From Alteromonas abrolhosensis (GTDB lineage: Bacteria; Pseudomonadota; Gammaproteobacteria; Enterobacterales; Alteromonadaceae): a DNA stretch of 64,000 bases. Shown in pieces: positions 8,590 through 16,715 of this stretch. Under the pieces are notes generated by a model, which had not been told where the DNA came from, did no database searches, and worked only from the letters and a program-made list of their open reading frames with translations. Position numbers and translations under genes: made by a program. The DNA lies in assembly GCF_001953635.1 (NCBI RefSeq), contig NZ_MEJH01000011.1, positions 62,001 to 126,000 on the forward strand. Reading direction: 5' to 3'. Numbering within the stretch: the first letter of the stretch is position 1; every line of letters starts with the position of its first letter.

Positions 8590-9234
8590 TTAACTATCTA
8601 GCGGACGTTTTGCCTCGCGCACGGCTTTTGGGTGCATCAGTTTCTCTAATCGAGCCAAATAAGACGAAATTTGCTGATGCTGTTTTTTATCGTTGGTTAC
8701 CGAGTTATAAAGCCAGTGGTAAGCATCCTCGTAGTCGTATGGGCTTCCATAACCTTCCAAAAACAACTCAACCAAATGAATTTGCGCTTTCAGGTTTTTA
8801 AGCGCGGCGGCTTCTCGTAAGTAAACAACTGCACGAGATTTATCTTGCTGTACCAGTGTGCCTTTTGCGTAATAACGTCCAAGCTGCTCAAGTGCTGCAG
8901 GCAAACCTTGATTCGCAGCATCTTCCATATAGCCAATACCACGGGCAGGTTCAGCATCTACACAAACACCCCATGCCAGCATATCCCCCCATAAAAATTG
9001 GTAGGCCGGCACTTTAAGCACGTTCGCACGTGCTTCAATGTCTTGTACTAACTGGCATCGGTCAGCCACGACTTTATCTAAATGCGTATTAGCATTAATC
9101 ATGTCGATTAAAGCGTCTTGGCTGTAAAGCTGAACTGCGCGAAGCTCTTCGATGGTTTCCCCTTCAAAAGCATGAACGGAAATGCCAGTGACAGAAGCGC
9201 ACATAAGTAAGGCTGTGGTTAGAATACGTTTCAT
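8590..9234 (-). CDS. motX: MotX, sodium-driven flagellar motor protein
   Basis: A 214-residue exported protein with signal peptide MKRILTTALLMCASVTGISVHA. The mature part has Sel1-type helical repeats (AANQGLPAALEQLGRYYAKG and REAAALKNLKAQIHLVELF) and the MotX-like run GSPYDYEDAYHWLY. In Vibrio, MotX with MotY forms the T ring that anchors the PomAB stator around the polar flagellum basal body. Length and order match the family, so a generic Sel1 protein is less likely. motY and pomAB are not in the window. Just upstream is a site resembling a flagellar sigma-28 promoter, enclosed by a 14-bp inverted repeat. Confidence 0.87.
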   Translation of the reverse strand: MKRILTTALLMCASVTGISVHAFEGETIEELRAVQLYSQDALIDMINANTHLDKVVADRCQLVQDIEARANVLKVPAYQFLWGDMLAWGVCVDAEPARGIGYMEDAANQGLPAALEQLGRYYAKGTLVQQDKSRAVVYLREAAALKNLKAQIHLVELFLEGYGSPYDYEDAYHWLYNSVTNDKKQHQQISSYLARLEKLMHPKAVREAKRPLDS

Positions 9235-9259
9235 AGCAAAAGAGTATGTGTTGATTACA

Positions 9260-9309
9260 GTGTCTTAGTTAAGGTATCGACTAATTATAGATTATCTTAA
9301 CTAAGACAC
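9260..9309. repeat. 14-bp perfect inverted repeat around the motX promoter
   Basis: GTGTCTTAGTTAAG at 9260-9273 is perfectly complementary to 9296-9309, with a 22-bp AT-rich spacer. The arms overlap or border the -35 and -10 elements of the proposed motX promoter. It may be an operator, a cruciform or an RNA hairpin; no T run follows it on either strand. Confidence 0.8.
9274..9300 (-). promoter_or_regulatory. Candidate sigma-28 (FliA) promoter of motX
   Basis: On the minus strand TTAAGATA, 11 bp, then GTCGATAC. The enteric sigma-28 consensus is TAAAGTTT-N11-GCCGATAA, so the matches are 5 of 8 and 6 of 8 with the exact spacing. Transcription would begin about 30 nt before the motX ATG. motX is sigma-28 dependent in Vibrio cholerae. 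Confidence 0.6.
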
Positions 9310-9411
9310 GCCTATCTTTACGAAATGAAGCGCGAGCGTGCTAAGGAAATGGCAGTTTTTCAAAACCTTAACATCGTTACTAGCACGCCACTTTACTATT
9401 ATACCTTGCGG

Positions 9412-9663
9412 TTAATGGCTACTTTTTCGTGGGCACATGGCCGATTGGATATGGCGGGCGTGGTCAGCAAGGTCAATACCTAGATCAGTAAGGTAACCGC
9501 CGTCAGGCAAAGTGATTAGGCCTTTAGAATACAGCCTGGATGCTGCGTTCACCATGCTTTGGCTTGCATCGTGATGAATTTTCAGACCTTGAAGTAGACT
9601 GTCTGTTGGAAACTTCAGTAACAAATTTAATTCGTCTAGCATGTCCTGATCGAATGAACTCAT
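9412..9663 (-). CDS. TIGR02647-family small protein
   Basis: An 83-residue soluble protein of unknown function that matches the gammaproteobacterial family TIGR02647 in length and pattern (LNLLLKFPTDSLLQGLKIHH, then AASRLYSKGLITLPDGGYLTDLG, a winged-helix-like layout). AAGGTGG lies 4 nt before the ATG. It points toward motX, but 177 bp with inverted repeats and a separate promoter lie between them, so co-transcription is doubtful. Confidence 0.75.
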   Translation of the reverse strand: MSSFDQDMLDELNLLLKFPTDSLLQGLKIHHDASQSMVNAASRLYSKGLITLPDGGYLTDLGIDLADHARHIQSAMCPRKSSH

Positions 9664-9996
9664 GTAACCACCTTAGGCAAAAGGGTTATTAGGGTTTTAG
9701 CACGGTGCCAGTTGAAAGCTCTGTCCCATCGAACTTTGGTAAAGAATTTTACACCCAAACACTTAATGTAAAAGTGCTTAAACTGAAAAGCTATACCAAA
9801 GCTCGTATATCGAAGTGCAAACACCAACGCGCTATTCGCCCTAGATTTATTAATATTGTTAACGCTTTCTTATATCACACCCAAATGGCACCTCTGTAAA
9901 GCGTAATTTATCTGTAAAACGTTTAATCGTGTAAACACGGCGCTTACTGATCGGACTTTGGCGCTAAATAGTATATTCTTGCCATAAATTGAGTTT
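9664..9996. other. Intergenic region before ubiD
   Basis: About 333 bp between two divergently read genes. No conserved small ORF with a ribosome site and no stable hairpin were seen. It presumably contains the ubiD promoter. Confidence 0.5.
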
Positions 9997-11481
9997 GTGG
10001 ATACACCTGCACTGATGAAGTACAAAGATTTACGCGACTTTATTCGCCAGCTAGAAGCTAAAGGTGAATTGGTACGCATTACCCAGCCCATTGATACCGA
10101 CCTTGAAATGACAGAAATTGCCGACAGGACGTTGCGTGCTGGCGGCCCTGCGCTGTTATTTGAAAACCCTAAAAATCACGACATGCCCGTATTGGCTAAT
10201 TTGTTTGGTACGCCAGAGCGCGTAGCTATGGGCATGGGTCAAGAGTCTGTTGAAGCACTTCGCGAAGTAGGTAAGCTACTGGCTTACTTAAAAGAGCCAG
10301 AGCCCCCAAAAGGGCTAAAAGATCTTTGGGAGAAACTTCCAGTATTTAAGCAAGTGCTTAATATGCCTGCCAAAGTACTTAAAAAAGCCCCTTGTCAGGA
10401 AGTGGTGCTTACCGGTGACGATGTAGACTTATCTAAAATTCCGGTACAGCGCTGTTGGCCGGGTGACGCTGCGCCTTTGGTAACGTGGGGTTTGAGTGTT
10501 ACTAAAGGGCCGCATAAGAAGCGTCAGAATTTGGGCATTTACCGTCAGCAGGTTATCGGCAAAAACAAACTTATTATGCGCTGGCTGTCACACCGTGGTG
10601 GCGCACTTGATTTCCGTGAGTGGTGTCAAACCCATCCGGGCGAACCTTACCCTGTATCTGTGGCATTGGGCGCAGACCCCGCTACCATACTAGGTGCGGT
10701 TACTCCTGTTCCAGACACCCTTTCTGAATATGCTTTTGCGGGCTTACTTCGCGGCGATAAAACCGAAGTGGTTAAATCTATTAGTAACGACTTACAAGTA
10801 CCTGCCAGTGCTGAGATTGTACTTGAGGGCTATATTGCTCAGGATGAAACTGCACCTGAAGGCCCTTATGGCGATCACACCGGTTACTACAATGAAGTCG
10901 ATGACTTCCCTGTATTTACCGTTACGCATATAACCCATCGCAAAGATCCAATCTATCATTCGACCTACACGGGCCGTCCACCAGATGAGCCAGCTATTTT
11001 AGGTGTTGCGCTAAACGAAGTGTTTGTACCTATCTTGCAAAAACAGTTCCCTGAAATTGTCGACTTCTACTTACCGCCTGAAGGGTGCTCCTATCGTATG
11101 GCGGTAGTTACCATGAAGAAACAATACCCCGGTCACGCTAAGCGCGTAATGATGGGGGTATGGTCGTTCTTACGTCAGTTCATGTACACCAAATTTGTGA
11201 TAGTGTGCGATGACGACGTTAATGCACGCGACTGGAACGATGTTATTTGGGCCATCACAACTCGCATGGACCCAGCCCGCGATACGGTAATGATAGAAAA
11301 TACACCTATCGATTATCTGGATTTTGCGTCACCCGTTTCAGGGCTAGGGTCTAAAATGGGAATGGACGCCACCAACAAGATGCCTGGTGAAACCGACCGA
11401 GAATGGGGCGTACCTATTGTGATGGACGAAGACGTTAAAAAACGCGTTGATGATATTTGGGACAGTCTTGGTATTATGTAG
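9997..11481 (+). CDS. ubiD: UbiD, 3-octaprenyl-4-hydroxybenzoate decarboxylase
   Basis: A 494-residue prenylated-FMN-dependent decarboxylase of ubiquinone synthesis, acting after UbiA with cofactor made by UbiX. The sequence follows the E. coli enzyme from [14 protein letters not shown] through [11 protein letters not shown] and [16 protein letters not shown] to the C terminus, with near-identical length (497 in E. coli). The start is uncertain: GTG at 9997 gives [15 protein letters not shown], similar to the E. coli MDAMKYNDLRDF, while ATG at 10015 is six codons later; neither has a strong ribosome site. fre follows 99 bp downstream, the same pairing as in enterobacteria. Confidence 0.95.
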   Translation: MDTPALMKYKDLRDFIRQLEAKGELVRITQPIDTDLEMTEIADRTLRAGGPALLFENPKNHDMPVLANLFGTPERVAMGMGQESVEALREVGKLLAYLKEPEPPKGLKDLWEKLPVFKQVLNMPAKVLKKAPCQEVVLTGDDVDLSKIPVQRCWPGDAAPLVTWGLSVTKGPHKKRQNLGIYRQQVIGKNKLIMRWLSHRGGALDFREWCQTHPGEPYPVSVALGADPATILGAVTPVPDTLSEYAFAGLLRGDKTEVVKSISNDLQVPASAEIVLEGYIAQDETAPEGPYGDHTGYYNEVDDFPVFTVTHITHRKDPIYHSTYTGRPPDEPAILGVALNEVFVPILQKQFPEIVDFYLPPEGCSYRMAVVTMKKQYPGHAKRVMMGVWSFLRQFMYTKFVIVCDDDVNARDWNDVIWAITTRMDPARDTVMIENTPIDYLDFASPVSGLGSKMGMDATNKMPGETDREWGVPIVMDEDVKKRVDDIWDSLGIM

Positions 11482-11580
11482 CGACAAATACTAGCGCTAT
11501 TTATTTTGTATTAAAGCATGTGCTTTTCTTTAAGCGCATGAAAAGGCGACACGCTAAGCAAGAAGGTTTAAAGAGAATAC

Positions 11581-12276
11581 ATGTCAGAAATTAAGTGTAA
11601 GGTTGCAAGCATCACGCCTTTAACCGAAGTGGTACAAAAAGTTGAATTAACGCCTGAAACCCCTGTTGAGTTTAAAGCGGGTCAGTACGCCATGGTAGTA
11701 ATGGGCGAAAAAGATATGCGTCCATTTTCTATTGCCAATGCCGCGTTTGATAATGGCCGCATTGAATTACACATTGGCGCAGAGCCTGGCAACAGCTACG
11801 CCGGTGAAGTGCTAGAGCGAATGCGTGCGGATGGCGAAATTATCGTAATCGTAGGTAATGGCAATGCCTTTTTGCAAAGTAATGGCCTGCCTATGGTACT
11901 TATTGCAGGTGGTACAGGCTTCTCGTATACCTATTCAATTCTGCAAGAGCACCTTAATAGCGGCGACAAGACGCCAGTTACACTCTACTGGGGTGGTAAG
12001 CATGCGGCTGACTTGTATTTGGCCGACAAGCTAACTGAGCTCGCTGAAGCTAACGACCACTTCACTTTTGTGCCGGTTGTCGAGTTTGCTTGCGACGAGT
12101 GGAAAGGCAGAACTGGCTGGGTGCATCATGCAGTATTGGCAGATCATGCTGACTTTGCAAATATTCAGGTGTACGTAGCAGGTCGCTTTGAAATGGCCAA
12201 AGTCGTACGCGACGATTTTACTCAACGCGGATTGAAAGTTGAGAACCTGTTTGGCGACGCGTTTGCATTTATTTAA
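11581..12276 (+). CDS. fre: NAD(P)H-flavin reductase
   Basis: A 231-residue ferredoxin-reductase-fold enzyme that reduces free FMN or riboflavin with NAD(P)H. Reduced flavin can serve ferric reduction or flavin-dependent partners, possibly linked to UbiX/UbiD chemistry. Seen are the flavin-contact motif RPFSIANA (~residue 41), the NAD-binding LIAGGTGFSYTYSIL (~105) and LYWGGK. Length agrees with E. coli Fre (233). It lies just after ubiD. Confidence 0.93.
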   Translation: MSEIKCKVASITPLTEVVQKVELTPETPVEFKAGQYAMVVMGEKDMRPFSIANAAFDNGRIELHIGAEPGNSYAGEVLERMRADGEIIVIVGNGNAFLQSNGLPMVLIAGGTGFSYTYSILQEHLNSGDKTPVTLYWGGKHAADLYLADKLTELAEANDHFTFVPVVEFACDEWKGRTGWVHHAVLADHADFANIQVYVAGRFEMAKVVRDDFTQRGLKVENLFGDAFAFI

Positions 12277-12302
12277 CTGTGCAAGGTAAGTAGTAGCAAA
12301 GC

Positions 12303-12321
12303 ATGCTCATGTCGTGAGCAT
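12303..12321 (+). repeat. Small hairpin after fre
   Basis: A 7-bp stem ATGCTCA / TGAGCAT with a 5-nt loop, 26 bp after the fre stop. There is no T run, so this is only a possible terminator. Confidence 0.4.
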
Positions 12322-12341
12322 TAAATCTACCTCTAGCCCGT

Positions 12342-12377
12342 CATGTTGACCATACAAAACTACATATGGTCAACATG
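12342..12377. repeat. 12-bp perfect inverted repeat between fre and the lipoprotein gene
   Basis: CATGTTGACCAT (12342-12353) pairs perfectly with ATGGTCAACATG (12366-12377); one more A-T pair extends the stem to 13 bp. The loop is about 10 nt. No T run follows. It could be an operator or a stable RNA hairpin. Confidence 0.85.
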
Positions 12378-12594
12378 GCATTTCATACACAAACCTCATC
12401 TTCTTACATAAATTAAATCTGATAAACACCGACTATTTTCACTTCTAAAAAGCTGCTAACATCAAAACTCAACTAACAAATCAAATAGTAAAACAAAAGG
12501 AATTGGAAGCATTGGTAGGGCAACCAGTTTGATTTCGGCACTCCGCGCTGTTTAGACATGCGTCAGCCTACTATTATGCCTTTCAGCAAAATAT

Positions 12595-13941
12595 ATGAAG
12601 TACAACAAACAACTGCTAATAACAGGCCTAGCGGCCGCTATTGCCGGATGTGGCGGTGGTAGCTCCTCTCAACCTCCTACTAACGACAACGGAAGTACAC
12701 CGCCTACTTCAAACTATGAGCATGTGGTTACTGCAGATTACTTTAGTTCATGCGGTGAGATAACGCCTCAAACTGATGCTATGGTCGTTCGTCATGACAA
12801 CAGCGGTGCAGTAGCTGCTGTCTATGAAGCTGATGATGACGGAAATATCGCTATCGATTATGCCGGTGTAGCAACGTACACAATGCTAAGTGTAGGTTAT
12901 TGGGGAGAAACTCCCTATCCTCGCGTACATACCTACGTAGACATTACCGCCGATAAAATAAAAAACACACGCATTATCGCTGAAGGCTTCGCCAATGAAG
13001 ACACGTGCGAATGTAACAACGTAACATTCGATATTAGTCAAGTTCCTGTTGCCTCGCCTATGGCCAGCGTCGTTTTCTCTACCACAACATCGTCTAATAT
13101 TTTCGATGTCAATGACACAGACTGGTTGGCTGAAGCTAATGTTTGTCGGCCTATTGGCGGCGAGTGGCCAGACATTGCCCTCACGCTGACCAGTGCACAA
13201 GAATATCCTGTTGAAACTTATTACACTGCTGTTCTTAGTGACTACAGTTTTGATGAAACAAATGTAGTAAGTAATGCAGAGCTTGTAAGAAAAGTACCTT
13301 TTTCGGTGCTCAATAATAACGTTAACAGTAACTCAAGCCTGTATGTTTCACTGCGCGGCCTAAAAGATGGCTGGCTACATTATGCTGATAATGTACGAGT
13401 TTGGGAGACTGCGGAACTTTCACCTTCAGTTCCAATCTTTGACACACCTGAAACCTATATCGATGCTTACAATTTCGAGTTCGACAGCTTCAGCTCCGAA
13501 GGCACAGATGTACAAGTTTCCATTTATACGGGGGCTCAGGTAACACTACCATCAACCCACACTGAGTCATTGGACTTATCATTGATGTCTTACGACTTAT
13601 TTTCTCAACAAGTTTTAACATTCTTTAATGATGATAGTTACGACCTGTCTGCAGTGGGAGCGGACTCTGTAACCGTTACTTTGTCTGGTAATGATTCTTT
13701 CGGTAATATTCTTTATTACTTCCAACTAACCACACCCAGTCAGGGTTCTCTTGCTATTTTAGATAACTTAGAAATTGAAGGTGTCGATTTTCCCCTGTCG
13801 GCAAACTTTAACTTCGATGAAGAGCCAGCGTCGGGTTATATAGGATTGGAAGCTTATGATGTGCAAAGCACGAATGATTATCTTGAGTCGCTTAAAAATG
13901 ATGATGTTACCGCCTATGGTATTGTTTACTTCGACTTTTAA
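12595..13941 (+). CDS. Exported lipoprotein of unknown function
   Basis: A 448-residue lipoprotein. The signal MKYNKQLLITGLAAAIAGC ends in lipobox IAGC (Cys19) and is followed by a Gly/Ser/Pro/Thr-rich linker, a common arrangement for outer-membrane lipoproteins. The body is acidic and beta-rich in appearance, with cysteines near residues 60, 138, 140 and 184 that may pair. A Ser-rich stretch near residue 300 precedes a C-terminal part (YDLSAVGADSVTVTLSGNDS). No enzyme motif was recognised. It may be a surface or adhesin-like protein; this is a guess. The ribosome site is weak. Confidence 0.7.
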   Translation: MKYNKQLLITGLAAAIAGCGGGSSSQPPTNDNGSTPPTSNYEHVVTADYFSSCGEITPQTDAMVVRHDNSGAVAAVYEADDDGNIAIDYAGVATYTMLSVGYWGETPYPRVHTYVDITADKIKNTRIIAEGFANEDTCECNNVTFDISQVPVASPMASVVFSTTTSSNIFDVNDTDWLAEANVCRPIGGEWPDIALTLTSAQEYPVETYYTAVLSDYSFDETNVVSNAELVRKVPFSVLNNNVNSNSSLYVSLRGLKDGWLHYADNVRVWETAELSPSVPIFDTPETYIDAYNFEFDSFSSEGTDVQVSIYTGAQVTLPSTHTESLDLSLMSYDLFSQQVLTFFNDDSYDLSAVGADSVTVTLSGNDSFGNILYYFQLTTPSQGSLAILDNLEIEGVDFPLSANFNFDEEPASGYIGLEAYDVQSTNDYLESLKNDDVTAYGIVYFDF

Positions 13942-13969
13942 ACAGGCTTAGGTCTTGTAAGTTGTAAAT

Positions 13970-14003
13970 ATATATCGGCATGTAGTGCTACGTGCCGATA
14001 TAT
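13970..14003 (+). terminator. Hairpin after the lipoprotein gene
   Basis: An 11-bp perfect stem ATATATCGGCA / TGCCGATATAT (13970-13980, 13993-14003), 28 bp after the stop. It is followed by TGTATTCC rather than a full T run, so termination is likely but not certain. Confidence 0.55.
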
Positions 14004-14094
14004 TGTATTCCTCTTAAATAAAGTTAATTACATCGATATTCATTGTCCATTTTCACCGTATTCAGTATGGTCTTTGCAGAACATGGAGAAAACA

Positions 14095-15489
14095 ATGAAT
14101 AAATTACAGCCCTGTTATCTTACAAACCTTATATTACGCAAAATTGCTCCCGCAATAGCGCTAACATTATCTAGTACAGCTTTTGCTGATACCGAGCAGC
14201 AGCAAGCACTTTACGATATTGCTAAAAATGTCTCCGCCGAAAATATTGAAAAAGACATTACTACGCTAGTGAACTTTGGTACACGCCATACCCTTTCTGA
14301 AACCGAGTCCGATACCCGCGGTATTGGTGCTGCGCGGCGCTGGATAAAATCTGAATTTGATAAAATTTCAGCCGAGTGCGGTGGCTGTTTAGAGGTGTAT
14401 TATCAGTCAGAGGTAATTAGCGGTGAAAAACGTATTCCCGACCCAGTAGAAGTGGTTAGCGTTATCGCGATACAACGCGGTACTACCGATCCAGACCGTT
14501 ACGTGATCATGTCGGGTGACATCGATTCACGGGTGTCTGATGTAATGGACTTCACCTCTGATTCACCGGGGGCAAACGACAACGCTTCTGGTGTTGCCGG
14601 TACCCTTGAAGCAGCACGAGTATTATCAAAATATAAATTTAACGGCAGTATTGTTTATGCCGCGCTATCTGGCGAAGAGCAGGGTCTTTTCGGCGGACGT
14701 ATTATGGCAAACCAAGCCAAGAAGGATGGCTGGCGAATTAAAGCCGTGCTGAACAACGATATGATTGGCAATATCGAAGGGGTAAACGGTGTAATTAATA
14801 ACACCACCGCCCGTTTGTTTGCAGAAGGAACTCGCGTAACAGAAACAGATGATGAAGCTCGTATGCGTCGTTTCACTGGTGGTGAGGTCGACTCACCAAG
14901 CCGTAACCTTGCTCGCTATATTGATAAAATTGCCGATCAGTATATTGAGAACTTAGACACTATGGTGATTTATCGCTTAGACCGCTTTGGTCGTGGCGGC
15001 CACCATCGTCCGTTCAATGACCTGGGCTACCCGGGTATTCGTATTATGGAAACCAACGAAAATTACACCCGTCAGCATCAGGATCTGCGCGTAGAAGATG
15101 GCATTGCATACGGAGACACGTTGGATGGCGTCGACTTTGATTATGCAGCAAAGCTTACTGGCCTGAATGCTGTCTCACTAGCCGCCATGGCGTGGGCGCC
15201 AAACCCACCCGCTAATGTAGAAATTGCTGGCGCTGTTCAACCTTCCACAACGTTAAAGTGGGATGCGCTGGATGCTGAACAAAACCCGCAGCTTAAAGGT
15301 TACAAAGTGTATTGGCGTCATACCGATGCACCGCAATGGGAATACAGTAAATATGTAGGAAATGTAACCGAAGCGACGCTTGAGAACGTGGTTATCGACA
15401 ATTATTTCTTTGGCGTAGCTAGCGTGAACAACGATGGCGTGGAAAGCGTTGTAGTGTATCCGGGTCCAGCCGGAAGCTTTGGTAACTAA
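14095..15489 (+). CDS. Secreted M28-family metallopeptidase
   Basis: A 464-residue zinc aminopeptidase-like protein with signal peptide (cut near STAFA) and an M28 catalytic domain. Seen are GANDNASGVAG (bridging Asp), SGEEQGLFGG (catalytic and ligand Glu), NNDMIG (Asp) and RGGHHRPFNDLGYPG (last His). At the first ligand position, usually H-x-D-S, the sequence reads SGDIDSRVSD, so His is replaced by Asp. A C-terminal fibronectin-III-like module follows from about residue 375 (PNPPANVEIAGAVQP...). ATG at 14095 lies 6 nt after GGAG; upstream TTG or ATG starts would include that site. It probably trims peptides in the periplasm or outside the cell. Confidence 0.87.
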   Translation: MNKLQPCYLTNLILRKIAPAIALTLSSTAFADTEQQQALYDIAKNVSAENIEKDITTLVNFGTRHTLSETESDTRGIGAARRWIKSEFDKISAECGGCLEVYYQSEVISGEKRIPDPVEVVSVIAIQRGTTDPDRYVIMSGDIDSRVSDVMDFTSDSPGANDNASGVAGTLEAARVLSKYKFNGSIVYAALSGEEQGLFGGRIMANQAKKDGWRIKAVLNNDMIGNIEGVNGVINNTTARLFAEGTRVTETDDEARMRRFTGGEVDSPSRNLARYIDKIADQYIENLDTMVIYRLDRFGRGGHHRPFNDLGYPGIRIMETNENYTRQHQDLRVEDGIAYGDTLDGVDFDYAAKLTGLNAVSLAAMAWAPNPPANVEIAGAVQPSTTLKWDALDAEQNPQLKGYKVYWRHTDAPQWEYSKYVGNVTEATLENVVIDNYFFGVASVNNDGVESVVVYPGPAGSFGN

Positions 15490-15549
15490 CGTTCAAGCTA
15501 GCACTCAATATATTGATGTCGCTTACATTTTGGTAATTTAAGCCGTCAC

Positions 15550-16647
15550 GTGATTATTGGAATTAAGACGCTAACTGCATTACAGTGTAGTAAATGCATG
15601 TCGGCAGTTCGGAGTTCACTTTTGGTAAGATTTAGCGCTTTCTCGCTTTCTTTTTTCACTCGGCGCCTTTGTTTATTAGGCATAAGCTTTGCCCTTCTTA
15701 TTTTGGGTACTGTCAAAATACATGCCGCCCCTACACAGCTTGGCGCCGCTTCTTTTGAAACCTATATCAGTGATGATGGTGAGCCTGCTCGCATTAATGC
15801 GCTACTTGAAAAGGTGTTTCAAACGGCGGAGCTGGATATCCAACTGCAGGTTATGCGCCAAGCTTTTTTGGGCAGTTCTGTACTGACAGGTAAACTAGAT
15901 GGTGAATTTGCCTATATCAACTTGGGTGAAGACAGCAGCAACTATGTGCTATCTGATATCTACTTACCCATTTATCTTTACGCAGTTAGTAAAGACGCCG
16001 AAGTGCAGGAAGTGAAACTATTTCCCCATTTAAAAGATAATCGCGTCGCCATTGAAAATCGCTTTGCGAATACGCCTTCATTCAGGCTACTCAAAAACAT
16101 CAAATGGTCGCGTAACCCAACCACTTTTGATGCCTTTCGCCAACTTGCCGACGATAGAGCACCTTATTTAATAACCACACAGCTACTGGCGCGCGAGTTA
16201 AACATTCTATTGGCTAATGATAATGAAGAAACACTGCACTTTGCGGCAAAGCCGTTAGCAAAAACAGGGTTTCAAATAGCTATTAGTAAAAATGTGGCGA
16301 ATGCAAAAAACATTATCGCGCAATTCAACCAAGCTGTATCTATTATGCAGAACACGGGCGAATTTAACCAACCACTCGCATTAGCTTGGTTAACCAAGGA
16401 TGTAAATGGCGATGGGGTGGCTGACTTTGTTGGGCACAGCAGTATAACCAATGCATCTGACTTGCTAACCACAGCTTACTCTCTTGACGGTAAACCCACC
16501 TCTGAAAGCAGTGCTTTTTATATAGATGGGGAGCGCTATGACTCACTTGAGGATGCTCGCGCAGCGCTTCCGTCTAAAGACAGTACGCAGCCTCGCGAAT
16601 CGCTTTTAGATAAGACCACCTACCAACAACTGCTTCGCCGCTGGTAG
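15550..16647 (+). CDS. Periplasmic solute-binding-like protein
   Basis: A 365-residue exported protein. A hydrophobic segment (LCLLGISFALLILGTVKIHA) ends near residue 60 and the mature part starts about APTQLGAASFETYISDDGEPARINALLEKVF. The order of strands resembles type-3 extracellular solute-binding proteins (SBP_bac_3), with lobes near residues 65-150 and 160-290. The tail GERYDSLEDARAAL is not typical. The start is unsettled: GTG at 15550 gives an odd long leader, and ATG at 15598 gives MSAVRSSLLVRF; neither has a ribosome site. No transporter genes are adjacent, so it may be a sensor or scavenging protein. Confidence 0.6.
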   Translation: MIIGIKTLTALQCSKCMSAVRSSLLVRFSAFSLSFFTRRLCLLGISFALLILGTVKIHAAPTQLGAASFETYISDDGEPARINALLEKVFQTAELDIQLQVMRQAFLGSSVLTGKLDGEFAYINLGEDSSNYVLSDIYLPIYLYAVSKDAEVQEVKLFPHLKDNRVAIENRFANTPSFRLLKNIKWSRNPTTFDAFRQLADDRAPYLITTQLLARELNILLANDNEETLHFAAKPLAKTGFQIAISKNVANAKNIIAQFNQAVSIMQNTGEFNQPLALAWLTKDVNGDGVADFVGHSSITNASDLLTTAYSLDGKPTSESSAFYIDGERYDSLEDARAALPSKDSTQPRESLLDKTTYQQLLRRW

Positions 16648-16715
16648 ACTGGTTTTTGTAAGGCTAGAGGCTTAACTGGATACTCCTTCGCGTTCGCCTC
16701 TTAAACAGCCATTTG

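Larger units (their letters stand above)
12277..12594. other. Intergenic region fre to lipoprotein
   Basis: About 318 bp holding two inverted repeats listed separately. No small gene with a credible ribosome site was found. Confidence 0.5.

Noticed and set aside
9705-9899. 64-codon frame upstream of ubiD
   Set aside because: No start signal or conserved motif; the region is simply intergenic.
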